A DNA stretch of 64,000 nucleotides from Mycolicibacterium sp. 018/SC-01/001 (GTDB lineage Bacteria > Actinomycetota > Actinomycetes > Mycobacteriales > Mycobacteriaceae). This document shows, one piece after another, positions 8,242 through 16,147 of the stretch. Made by a program: the position numbers and the translations under genes. The DNA lies in the NCBI RefSeq assembly GCF_007096635.1, contig NZ_VKAA01000021.1, positions 50,575-114,574 of the forward strand, given 5' to 3'. The notes under the pieces are model-generated. The model did not search any database. It saw only the letters and a program-made list of their open reading frames with translations, and had not been told where the DNA came from. The stretch's first letter is position 1; each line of letters begins with the position of its first letter.

Positions 8242-9486
8242 ATGAAGTCTGCCCGAAATACCCTGCCAACGGAACCCGCCAATGGGCTCACGTGTGGAAT
8301 CGACTGGGCCTGCGATGATCACGCGGTCTCGATCGTCGATGCCAAAGGCCGCGAGATCACCCGCAAAACGATCGGTCACAACGCCGTTGGGCTGCGAGAT
8401 CTGCTCACCACACTGCAACGCGCCGGTGTCAGCGAAGTCGCCATCGAACGCCCCGACGGTCCGGTCGTACACGCCCTGCTCGACGCTGGGATCACCGTCG
8501 TGGTGATCAGCCCCAACCAACTCAAGAACCTGCGCGGGCGCTACGGATCGGCCGGCAACAAAGATGACCGCTTCGACGCGTTCGTCCTGGCCGACACCTT
8601 GCGCACCGACCGGACCCGGCTGCGGCCCCTGCAGCCCGACAGCCCGGCCACGGTGGCCCTGCGCCAGACCTGCCGAGCCCGTAAAAATCTGGTCGCTCAC
8701 CGCGTGGCGATCGCCAACCAGCTGCGGGCTCATCTGATGATCGTCTTTCCCGGCGCGGTCGGGCTGTTCGCCGATATCGACTCGCCGATCAGCCTGGCCT
8801 TTTTGGCCCGCTTTGACTGCCAGGACCGCGCCGATTGGCTCTCGGTCACCCGGATGGCCAACTGGCTGGCCAGCGTCGGCTACAGCGGCCGCACCCACGC
8901 CAGTGAACTGCACCGACGACTCACCGCCGCGCCTCGCGGTGCCGCCGGTATCGACGGTGCCACCATCACCGCGACCTTCGTCGAGGTGTTGAGCACTGTG
9001 AGCGCCCAGATCAAAACCCTCGACCAGAGCATCGCCGAGCAACTCGACGCTCACGCCGATACTCATATCTTCACCAGCCTGCCACGCTCGGGCACCTTCC
9101 GTGCCGCCCGACTGCTCGCCGAAATCGGCGACTGCCGCGCACGGTTCCCCACACCCGAATCGCTGGCGTGCCTGGCCGGAGTCGCCCCCTCCACCCGCCA
9201 ATCCGGGAAAGTCAAACACGTCGGATTCCGCTGGGCTGCAGACAAACAGCTCCGCGACGCCGTATGCGACTTCGCCGGCGACAGTCGTCGAGCCAACCCC
9301 TGGGCGGCCGATCTCTACAACCGCGCCCGAGCCCGCGGACACGACCACCCCCACGCCGTGCGCATCCTCGCCCGCGCCTGGCTCTACATCATCTGGCACT
9401 GCTGGCACGACGAAGTCGCCTACGATCCCACCCAACACAGGGCCCTCCAAAAGCTGATCAACCAAGATCAACCCAGGGCGGCTTGA
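8242..9486 (+). mobile_element. IS110-family insertion sequence, intact transposase
   Basis: A single 414-residue transposase with AGGAGG a few bases upstream of its ATG. The N-terminal DEDD RuvC-like domain shows CGIDWACDDHAV, VAIERPDG and KDDRFDAFVLAD. The C-terminal transposase_20 domain has LPRSGTFRAARLLAEIGD and APSTRQSGKVKH, with the conserved serine in the latter. Both are the hallmarks of IS110-type recombinases, and no frameshift or stop is seen. The element lies between blaI and the second NlpC gene, which are transcribed away from each other. The ends are not defined because these elements lack long terminal inverted repeats; the coordinates given are those of the transposase gene. 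Confidence 0.9.
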
Positions 9487-9621
9487 CACAGGGCAACTCA
9501 TGCGTGCGCCATCGAAATCATTCCAAGGCCACGGCCCCATCGGACCAAAAGCACATGCTGCCGCCCGCTCAGGTGTTACCGAGTTGAGACTGTGACAGGC
9601 GTTTCTCCTGATGCTGCAGTG

Positions 9622-9659
9622 ATGTACGTTCCAACTACGTACTAAGTAACTACGTAGAT
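9622..9659 (+). promoter_or_regulatory. CTACGTAG-type operator, site 4 (compound)
   Basis: GTACGTTC (9624-9631) and CTACGTAC (9635-9642) start 11 bp apart, as at the other sites. A further exact CTACGTAG follows at 9650-9657, 15 bp from the previous unit. A possible -10, TAGATA, overlaps the last unit. The site lies about 90 bp upstream of the RipA-like gene start at 9750. Confidence 0.72.
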
Positions 9660-9749
9660 AGATGGCGCTAGAAGGCAGTGGGATATGACACCTCGGCGCA
9701 CTGGCCCGACCGACTCGCGGCCACCGGCAGCCACCCCACAGGAGAACTG

Positions 9750-11159
9750 ATGCAGCGCTTCACGTCGCTTCTCACCGCTGGGGCGCTGGCGTCAATGCTG
9801 GTGCTTCACCCCTCGGGGATCGCCACAGCCGGGCACGGAAGCGAACCTGATGGTGACAACGAAACGGTCGCAGGACTTGTCGCCGCCGTCGCCGAAGCCA
9901 ACCAGCACGTCGCCGACATCGGCGCGGACATCCAACACCAACAGGAGAGCGTCAATCGGGCCCTGGTGGAGCTTGCCGCTGCCCGCGAGGCGGTCTCCGA
10001 GGCGCACAGCAGACTCGCCGACAGCGAAAAAGCACTCGCCGACAGCCAGAGCGCCATCGACGCCACGCAGCAGCGTTTCGATGAGTTCGCCGCCTCCACC
10101 TACATGAACGGTCCTTCCCGCGCACTGCCGCTGGCAACTAGCTCCGAAGACATCCTCTCAGCAGCATCGACGCAGCAGACCTATCTCATCGCCTTCAACA
10201 GCGTCAAAGACGATCTTCGCCGAAGCCAGACCGAACGCGCCAACAGACTCTCAGCCGCCAAGCAGGCCCGCCTGGACGCCGACGCAGCAGCAGCCGACGC
10301 GCAACGACGACAAGACGGTGCAGTCGCCGAACTCATTGCCGCGCAAAACGCATTCACCGATCAGCAGTCCGACCTCACCCGGTTGGCCGCCGAACGCGAC
10401 TCCGCCCAAACCCGACTCACTGCTGCGCGGCCGGTCGCTGCCACCACCAACCAGCCCACGGCCGCGCAAACCGGTACCACCGTGGCCCCGAGCGGCCAAT
10501 GGGACCGCTCCACCCCGACACCAGCCGACAGCCCGGGCACCGGCCAATGGGACACCACGCTGCCGATGGTGCCCAGCGCCAACGTGGCCAGCGATCCGAT
10601 AGCCATCATCAACGCCGTCCTCAAAATCATGGCGACCTCGCTGCAGCTCACCGCCGACATGGGTCGAAACTTCCTCGTCAAACTGGGCATCCTCTCCCCA
10701 GCGACCGCCGCCGCCGATCCCGGCATCACCAACGGACGCATCCCGCGCCTGTACGGCCGCCAGGCCTCCGAATTCGTGATCCGACGCGCCATGTCCCAGC
10801 TCGGCGTTCCCTACTCATGGGGCGGTGGCAACGCCAACGGACCAGCTCGGGGAATCGATCAAGGAGCCGGCACCGTCGGCTTCGACTGCTCCGGCCTCAT
10901 GCTGTACGCCTTCGCCGGCGTGGGCATCAAACTCGACCACTACTCCGGATCGCAATACAACGCCGGCCGCAAAGTACCGTCATCGCAGATGCAACGCGGT
11001 GACCTCATCTTCTACGGCCCCAACGCCAGCCAGCACGAAGCCATGTACCTCGGCGACGGCATGATGATCGAAGCTCCCTTCACCGGATCAGTGGTCAAAA
11101 TCTCCCCCGTACGCACCTCCGGCATGACGCCCTACGTCACGCGCTTGATCGAGTACTAA
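9750..11159 (+). CDS. Secreted NlpC/P60 endopeptidase with N-terminal coiled coil, RipA-like
   Basis: 469 residues from the ATG at 9750, which has AGGAG upstream (an in-frame GTG at 9678 is poorer). A signal peptide spans about residues 1-28. A long coiled coil (about 40-220, rich in Ala, Glu, Gln and Arg) corresponds to the autoinhibitory or scaffold segment of RipA. A Pro/Thr linker leads to the catalytic domain from about 340. The triad is complete: FDCSGL (Cys), SQHEAMYLG (His) and MIEAPFTG (Glu). The end, GMTPYVTRLIEY, is the RipA-type terminus. RipA splits septal peptidoglycan and needs SteA/SteB for activation in corynebacteria; both of those genes are in the core part of this window. 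It follows operator site 4. Confidence 0.92.
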   Translation: MQRFTSLLTAGALASMLVLHPSGIATAGHGSEPDGDNETVAGLVAAVAEANQHVADIGADIQHQQESVNRALVELAAAREAVSEAHSRLADSEKALADSQSAIDATQQRFDEFAASTYMNGPSRALPLATSSEDILSAASTQQTYLIAFNSVKDDLRRSQTERANRLSAAKQARLDADAAAADAQRRQDGAVAELIAAQNAFTDQQSDLTRLAAERDSAQTRLTAARPVAATTNQPTAAQTGTTVAPSGQWDRSTPTPADSPGTGQWDTTLPMVPSANVASDPIAIINAVLKIMATSLQLTADMGRNFLVKLGILSPATAAADPGITNGRIPRLYGRQASEFVIRRAMSQLGVPYSWGGGNANGPARGIDQGAGTVGFDCSGLMLYAFAGVGIKLDHYSGSQYNAGRKVPSSQMQRGDLIFYGPNASQHEAMYLGDGMMIEAPFTGSVVKISPVRTSGMTPYVTRLIEY

Positions 11160-11399
11160 CACCTCGCGGCGAGCCATGGGCACGTGCGCCTCTGGTGGGT
11201 CAGTCCCCTCCGGAGAGGCTGCCGGTGCGCGTTCCTCCGGTGGCTTACGCCGCTCGCTGCGGCACGGCCGCCCAGAAGCCTGAAACAGGGCCGTCGCGCC
11301 GGCAATAGCAGCGGCCCACAGCACGACAATGACGGCGCACAGGATCAGCCACACTTCCCATCCGAGACTGTCCGGGCAGACGTCCATCAGCCAGCGCAT
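11088..11399 (-). CDS. Small single-helix membrane protein of unknown function
   Basis: 103 residues. The start (MRWLMDVCPDSLGWEVWLI) leads directly into one strong membrane helix (about 15-40), followed by a charged, Pro-rich tail. Short Trp-rich membrane proteins of this kind often sit beside metal-responsive two-component systems in mycobacterial resistance islands. The last 72 bases overlap the 3' end of the RipA-like gene on the other strand, so the tail is constrained by that gene or the true stop is earlier in another form. It is divergent from the response regulator, and the GATGAAG-type repeat at 11459 lies between the two starts. No family name can be given. Confidence 0.55.
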   Translation of the reverse strand: MRWLMDVCPDSLGWEVWLILCAVIVVLWAAAIAGATALFQASGRPCRSERRKPPEERAPAASPEGTDPPEAHVPMARREVLVLDQARDVGRHAGGAYGGDFDH

Positions 11400-11458
11400 G
11401 TCAAGCCCACCTCCACAGTGAGCGTCTCCCGCTTCCAGGACGCAATCGGTATGAGTCT

Positions 11459-11476
11459 GATAAAGATCTGCTGAAG
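11459..11476. promoter_or_regulatory. Direct-repeat operator of the two-component system, site 1
   Basis: GATAAAG-ATCT-GCTGAAG: two 7-mers with a 4-bp gap (11-bp period), the layout typical of OmpR/PhoB-family response regulators. It lies about 50 bp upstream of the regulator gene and about 60 bp upstream of the divergent membrane-protein gene. A near-identical repeat is found at 14283-14300. Confidence 0.65.
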
Positions 11477-11528
11477 ATCGCCGCCGCTCCGGCAGTCGCG
11501 TGCCGCCGCACCCGTGTCAGCAGGCACC

Positions 11529-12284
11529 ATGATGACCATGGAGCACCATCCGGGTACACCGCCTGAGCAGGCAAAGGGATACCGCGCCCTGGTCGTCGAC
11601 GACGAACTTCCCCTGGCCGAAGTGGTGGCCAGCTATCTAGAACGCGAGCAGTTCGAGGCAGTCGTGGCCGCTAACGGCGTCGACGCGATCGCCATCGCCC
11701 GCGACCTTGACCCCGATGTCGTCATCCTCGACATCGGCCTACCCGGCATCGACGGACTGGAAGTCTGCAGACAGCTACGCACATTCTCCGATGCCTACAT
11801 CGTCATGCTCACCGCCCGCGACACCGAAATCGACACAGTCCTCGGCCTCACGGTCGGCGCCGACGACTACATCACCAAACCCTTCAGCCCACGCGAACTC
11901 GTCGCGCGCATTCGCGCCATGCTGCGTCGACCCCGCGTCCTGCAATCAGCTACCACTACCGCCGAAACTGAACTCACGCCACCTCGTCGCTTCGGCGCGC
12001 TGAGCATCGATGTCGCCGCCCGCGAGGTAGGCATCGACGACGAACGAATCGTGTTGACTCGCACTGAATTCGACATTCTCGAAGCTCTCTCCGGCCGGCC
12101 AGGCAATGTGCTCAGTCGGCGACAACTACTTGAAATCGTGCGCGACGGACCCTGGGTCGGCAACGAGCATCTCGTCGACGTCCACATCGGCCATCTACGG
12201 CGCAAACTCGGCGACGACGCAGCCTCTCCCCGCTACATCGCCACCGTGCGAGGAGTCGGATACCGGATGGGAACCGGACAGTGA
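11529..12284 (+). CDS. OmpR-family response regulator
   Basis: 251 residues from the ATG at 11529; a GTG at 11514 and ATGs at 11532 and 11538 are alternatives. The receiver domain has the acidic pair VVDDE, the phospho-acceptor Asp68 in VVILDIGLPGIDG, the Thr in MLTARD and the Lys in TKPF. The trans_reg_C winged helix is complete, ending HIGHLRRKLGDDAASPRYIATVRGVGYRM. Compared with this protein, the regulator at 2414-3222 has lost both the Asp and the wing. The stop overlaps the kinase GTG by 4 bp. The 7-4-7 direct repeats at 11459 and 14283 are its probable binding sites, giving autoregulation and control of the DUF305 gene. Confidence 0.93.
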   Translation: MMTMEHHPGTPPEQAKGYRALVVDDELPLAEVVASYLEREQFEAVVAANGVDAIAIARDLDPDVVILDIGLPGIDGLEVCRQLRTFSDAYIVMLTARDTEIDTVLGLTVGADDYITKPFSPRELVARIRAMLRRPRVLQSATTTAETELTPPRRFGALSIDVAAREVGIDDERIVLTRTEFDILEALSGRPGNVLSRRQLLEIVRDGPWVGNEHLVDVHIGHLRRKLGDDAASPRYIATVRGVGYRMGTGQ

Positions 12285-13465
12285 CTCCCCCACCTGCACC
12301 CACACCTGGCCGACGTCGACGCTGGGGTCGCCCTGGTATCGGCATGCGGCTGCTGGCAGCCCAAGCCATCGTGTTGGTCGCTGGGGCCGCGACGACCGCA
12401 GTGGTGGCCGCCGTCGTTGGCCCACCCCTGTTTCGTGAGCACCTTCACCTCGCGGGCGTGCCGATGGACTCGCCGGAGGAAGTGCATGCCGAGGAGGCCT
12501 ACGGCTACGCCACGGTCATGTCCATCGGGGGCGCCCTGGCGGTGTCGGCGTTAGCCGCGCTCGCCGTCAGCTTCTACGTCAGTCGACGGCTCCAACGGTC
12601 CATCACCGAGGTCGCCTCCGCCGCCACCGATGTCGCTCAAGGAAATTACGAGATTCGTGTGTCATCGCCGCGCCTCGGCGACGATTTCGACGCGCTTTCG
12701 ACCGCCTTCAATCAGATGGCTTCCCGTCTCCAAGCGGTTGATTCGACACGACAGCGACTATTCGGAGACCTAGCGCACGAAATCCGCACACCGGTCGCGG
12801 TACTGGAGGCCTACATCGAAGCCCTCGAAGACGGGGTGCGTACTTTGACTCCGCAGACGGCGGCCATGCTGCGCGACCAGACCCGCCGGCTGGTGCGGTT
12901 CTCGGATGATGTCGCGGCGCTGGCCAAGGCCGAGGAGAGCTCGGTTTCCATGTCGTACGCCACGATTGACGTCGACCGCTTGACGCGCCAATCCGTCGCC
13001 GCGGCCCAGGAACGCTACGACACCAAAGGGGTTGCACTACGCCTACGCCTCCAGCAGGCGCTGCCGCCGCTGTGGGCCGACGAGCAGAGGCTCTCCCAAG
13101 TCCTGGGCAATCTGCTGGACAATGCGCTGCGGCACACACCGTCCGGCGGTTCGGTCTACGTCAACTGTGTCCGCGACGGCGACCGGTTGAGAATCGCCGT
13201 CGCCGACACCGGTGAAGGAATTGCCCCCGAGCACCTCACCCGACTGTTCGAACGGTTCTATCGGGCAGACGCCGCCCGCGACCGCGAGCACGGCGGCGCC
13301 GGTCTAGGGCTCGCCATCGCCAAAGCGCTGGTCCAGGCCCACGACGGATCCATTTCCGTAGCGAGCGCCGGACTGGGCGCCGGCGCAACATTCACCGTCG
13401 ACCTACCCACTGCTCAGGTACGCGCCGACGAGTTCCCTGTCACGGGTGCCTCAGCGCGGACCTGA
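12281..13465 (+). CDS. Sensor histidine kinase, putative metal sensor
   Basis: 394 residues. Two membrane helices (about 23-48 and 81-102) enclose a short external loop of about 30 residues with three His, one Met and several Glu (REHLHLAGVPMD, EEVHAEEAYG). Then come a HAMP domain (about 103-155), the phospho-acceptor His166 in LAHEIRTPVAVLEAY and an ATPase domain with N box (NLLDNALRHTP), G1 (VADTGEGI) and G2 (GGAGLGLAIAK). The small His/Met/Glu loop fits metal-ion sensing better than a large ligand, and the neighbouring Met/His-rich DUF305 lipoprotein supports this. The ligand itself is an inference. It is coupled to the regulator gene by a GTGA overlap. Confidence 0.92.
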   Translation: MTPPPAPTPGRRRRWGRPGIGMRLLAAQAIVLVAGAATTAVVAAVVGPPLFREHLHLAGVPMDSPEEVHAEEAYGYATVMSIGGALAVSALAALAVSFYVSRRLQRSITEVASAATDVAQGNYEIRVSSPRLGDDFDALSTAFNQMASRLQAVDSTRQRLFGDLAHEIRTPVAVLEAYIEALEDGVRTLTPQTAAMLRDQTRRLVRFSDDVAALAKAEESSVSMSYATIDVDRLTRQSVAAAQERYDTKGVALRLRLQQALPPLWADEQRLSQVLGNLLDNALRHTPSGGSVYVNCVRDGDRLRIAVADTGEGIAPEHLTRLFERFYRADAARDREHGGAGLGLAIAKALVQAHDGSISVASAGLGAGATFTVDLPTAQVRADEFPVTGASART

Positions 13466-13484
13466 CCGTCGTGCCTCTGAGCTG

Positions 13485-14174
13485 TTACTTGTCCAGCATT
13501 CCCTGCATCGTGTCGATCTCCGCTTGCTGAGAGGACACGATGGCTCGCGCCATCTCCACCGCCGCCGGGAACTGGCCAATTTCAATCTCCTCCTGCGCCA
13601 TCATGATTGCACCCTTGTGATGGGCGATCATCTGCGTCAAGAAAAGTCGGCTCGCCTCCGCACCCTGCGCGTTCTGCAGCGCAGCCATGTCGGCTTCAGA
13701 CATCATGCCGTGGCCGCCACCACCCATGCCAGGCATGTCGCCCATATCGCCGCTAGGCATCTGGTGGCCCGGCATATTGTGGCCAGGCATTGCGGTGCTA
13801 GTCGGCGCAGGTGCAGGCGAGGACGACGCTCCCCACTCCTGAAGCCAGCCCTGCATCGTCTCGATCTCAGGGCCTTGTGCGTTCTTGATTTCGTTCGCCA
13901 ACGAGATGAGCTCGGGATCGATGCCCTGCTTGCCGAGAAGCATGTCGCTCATCTCGATCGCCTGCCGATGATGAGGAATCATGCCTTGGGCAAACGTCAC
14001 ATCAGCGTCGTTGTGGGTAGCGTCGCTGCTCGCAGCACTCGGCGATGCCGATGCTGCCGCCGAGGTGCTGCTGGCCGATGACTGAGAGTCTGTTGCCGCA
14101 TTCGAACAGGCGCCGACGAACAGGGCCGACACCGCCAACGCCGCCACCCCAACTCCAAATCGCTTGTGCTGCAT
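13485..14174 (-). CDS. DUF305 lipoprotein, Met/His-rich, probable metal binding
   Basis: 229 residues with a lipoprotein signal (LAVSALFVGAC, lipobox Cys at about 23) and a Ser/Ala-rich linker. There are two ferritin-like DUF305 halves (FAQGMIPHHRQAIEMSDML and LTQMIAHHKGAIMMAQEE). Between them is a stretch rich in Met, His and Gly (MPGHNMPGHQMPSGDMGDM). Such stretches bind copper in other periplasmic proteins, and DUF305 genes are common in copper and arsenic islands. The gene faces the two-component system end to end and carries the second GATGAAG repeat about 110-125 bp upstream of its ATG. Confidence 0.92.
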   Translation of the reverse strand: MQHKRFGVGVAALAVSALFVGACSNAATDSQSSASSTSAAASASPSAASSDATHNDADVTFAQGMIPHHRQAIEMSDMLLGKQGIDPELISLANEIKNAQGPEIETMQGWLQEWGASSSPAPAPTSTAMPGHNMPGHQMPSGDMGDMPGMGGGGHGMMSEADMAALQNAQGAEASRLFLTQMIAHHKGAIMMAQEEIEIGQFPAAVEMARAIVSSQQAEIDTMQGMLDK

Positions 14175-14282
14175 CGCACATCCTTTCTCACACATCTTCG
14201 TGACGCCAAGCGTCTACGCAGCGAGCGCTCTCGCCGCCTCATTCCAGCTTCAGGACTTCGCATATGGGTCGGTTCGTGTTCC

Positions 14283-14300
14283 GATGAAGATTTGATGAAG
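14283..14300 (-). promoter_or_regulatory. Direct-repeat operator of the two-component system, site 2
   Basis: GATGAAG-ATTT-GATGAAG, a perfect 7-4-7 direct repeat closely matching 11459-11476. It lies about 110 bp upstream of the DUF305 start on the minus strand, suggesting that the gene answers to the two-component system. Confidence 0.72.
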
Positions 14301-14378
14301 ACGCCTTCACGACCCGCCGGTACCCGCTGCGCCGCCCAGGGCTCCGAACCGGCATCGCGGCGGTGCCCCATGCCACCC

Positions 14379-14401
14379 ATCTACTATTGCACTACGTAGA
14401 T
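14379..14401 (+). promoter_or_regulatory. CTACGTAG-type operator, site 5
   Basis: CTACTATT (14381-14388) and an exact CTACGTAG (14392-14399) start 11 bp apart, flanked by AT and AT as in site 2. The site ends 24 bp before the GTG of the F510_1955-type lipoprotein gene. A possible -10, TAGATT, overlaps its right end. Confidence 0.75.
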
Positions 14402-14425
14402 TGTCCGTGATCGGAAGGTGTCAGT

Positions 14426-15271
14426 GTGCAGCTCCGTAGGTTCATCGTCGCAATTCTGACCGGAGCCCTGGCTGCGGGGTGTTCGTCGAACGCCCCCGGC
14501 AGCGCGGCACCCGCGATAGAGCCGGGGATGGTGCATATCCACGGTCTTGGCATCAATCCGTCCGATGAAACCCTCTATGTGGCAACTCATTACGGCCTCT
14601 ACACGGCAGAGACCGATCAGGCGCCACAGCGAGTCGGCGATCTCATCCAGGACTTCATGGGCTTCACCGTCACCGGGCCCGACGAATTCTTGGCCAGCGG
14701 CCACCCCGATCCGGCTGACCGTCAACAACCACCACATTTGGGCCTGATCAAGAGCAGCGACGCCGGCCAATCCTGGGAATCTCTGTCGCTGCACGGCAGC
14801 GCCGATTTTCATGCACTCGAGTACCGCCACGGGCGGGTCTATGGTCACGACAGCCAGTCGGGCACGGTGATGGTCAGCCTCGATCAGAAGTCCTGGCAGC
14901 GGCGTGCAGAAATCCCTGCCTCCGACCTCGCAGTATCACCCGCGGACGCCGACGAGATCCTCGCGGCCACACCCCAAGGGCTCCTCCGAAGCAACGACGG
15001 CGCAATGACATTCGCCGCAATCACCGATACACCGGCACTGGCACTCGTCAGCTGGCCCCAGCGCGGCCCCCTGCTCGGGGTCGACCTCCAAGGAACCCTC
15101 TACACCAGCACCGACAACGGGCAGACCTGGCAACCACGACACACCCTCAGCGCCAAACCTCAGGCCCTTCTCGCCGCCGGCGACGGCCAGGTCTACATCG
15201 CCACAGATACCGCCATCTACACCTCCACCGACGACGGTGCCACGGTGAACGTCCTCACCGCTGTGGAATAG
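14426..15271 (+). CDS. F510_1955-type lipoprotein with BNR/sialidase-like beta-propeller repeats
   Basis: 281 residues from a GTG start with GGAAGG upstream. The lipobox is LTGALAAGC. The mature part begins with VHIHGLGINPSDETLYVATHYGLY and contains repeated Asp-box motifs (SSDAGQSWE, SNDGAMTF, STDNGQTWQ, STDDGAT), as in sialidase-like propellers. Proteins with the opening HxHGL are annotated in databases as F510_1955 family glycosylhydrolases and are frequent in metal-resistance islands. No activity is established, and catalytic residues of true sialidases are not evident. The gene has its own CTACGTAG operator 24 bp upstream. Confidence 0.85.
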   Translation: MQLRRFIVAILTGALAAGCSSNAPGSAAPAIEPGMVHIHGLGINPSDETLYVATHYGLYTAETDQAPQRVGDLIQDFMGFTVTGPDEFLASGHPDPADRQQPPHLGLIKSSDAGQSWESLSLHGSADFHALEYRHGRVYGHDSQSGTVMVSLDQKSWQRRAEIPASDLAVSPADADEILAATPQGLLRSNDGAMTFAAITDTPALALVSWPQRGPLLGVDLQGTLYTSTDNGQTWQPRHTLSAKPQALLAAGDGQVYIATDTAIYTSTDDGATVNVLTAVE

Positions 15272-15328
15272 ACGGCCAACAACCGAAACCCCCGCGGAAC
15301 GTCGCACCAACGCATCTGAGGAGCCGCA

Positions 15329-16126
15329 ATGCCGGATGACCACCATCTCATCACCGATGGCGCCACCATCGCCTACCAGCTCAGCGGACCCCCCAACACG
15401 GTACCGATTGGCTATGGGCACGGCGTGCTCATGAGCCGGCAGATCGTGCGCGGCCTGGGCATCTTCGACGTCGACGCTATCGCCGAGGGCCGCCACCTGA
15501 TCACCTACGACCAGCGCGGACACGGCGCATCACCGGGCCGCCCAGAACCCGAGGACTATCGCTTCGAGCAAGCAGCCAACGACCTCCTGCGCGTCCTGGA
15601 CGCGGCCGGCCTCGACGAACCCATCGATTTCGCCGGATCCTCGCTCGGAGCCGCTGCTGCACTGCATGCCGCCCTCAACGCTCCTCGCCGATTCAGGCGG
15701 CTGGCGCTGGTGATCCCTCCCGTCGCCTGGGAAACAGGGCCCCAACAAACGCGCCAGTGGTACTTCGACACCGCTGACCTCATCGACTCCATTGGACCAA
15801 CCGCGTGGCGACAACAATGGGCCGACGCTCCCCCACTGCCGATCTTCGCCAACTACCGGCAAGGCAAGTTCGAACCCGGCGTCGACGACGATGTGGTCTC
15901 CGCCGCCATGCGCGGGGTTGGCTCCTCCGACCTACCCGACCCTGATCAACTCACCCAGATCCGCCAGCCCACTCTGGTCCTGGCCTGGGACACCGACCCC
16001 CTGCACCCGATCTCTACCGCCGAGCGCCTCGCTGATCTGATCCCCGACTCGACCCTGCACGTCGCACACACCATCGACGAGATCCGCGAATGGACCCAGA
16101 TCACCACCCGTTTCTTCAACGATTGA
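15329..16126 (+). CDS. Alpha/beta-hydrolase fold protein
   Basis: 265 residues with AGGAG upstream of the ATG. The oxyanion region is GYGHG, the second strand carries ITYDQRGHGAS, and the nucleophile elbow is GSSLGA. The acid is probably in LVLAWDTDPLHP, and the late His is in LHVAHTIDEI rather than the usual GH motif. The substrate is unknown. It follows the F510_1955-type gene with a 57-bp gap and may be co-transcribed. It converges on the third NlpC gene. Confidence 0.85.
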   Translation: MPDDHHLITDGATIAYQLSGPPNTVPIGYGHGVLMSRQIVRGLGIFDVDAIAEGRHLITYDQRGHGASPGRPEPEDYRFEQAANDLLRVLDAAGLDEPIDFAGSSLGAAAALHAALNAPRRFRRLALVIPPVAWETGPQQTRQWYFDTADLIDSIGPTAWRQQWADAPPLPIFANYRQGKFEPGVDDDVVSAAMRGVGSSDLPDPDQLTQIRQPTLVLAWDTDPLHPISTAERLADLIPDSTLHVAHTIDEIREWTQITTRFFND

Positions 16127-16147
16127 CGCCAGCGCCGCGGCGGCGGC

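Noticed and set aside
7981..9540. Long minus-strand frame opposite the IS110 transposase
   Set aside because: Gly/Val-rich shadow; the plus-strand frame carries all IS110 motifs.
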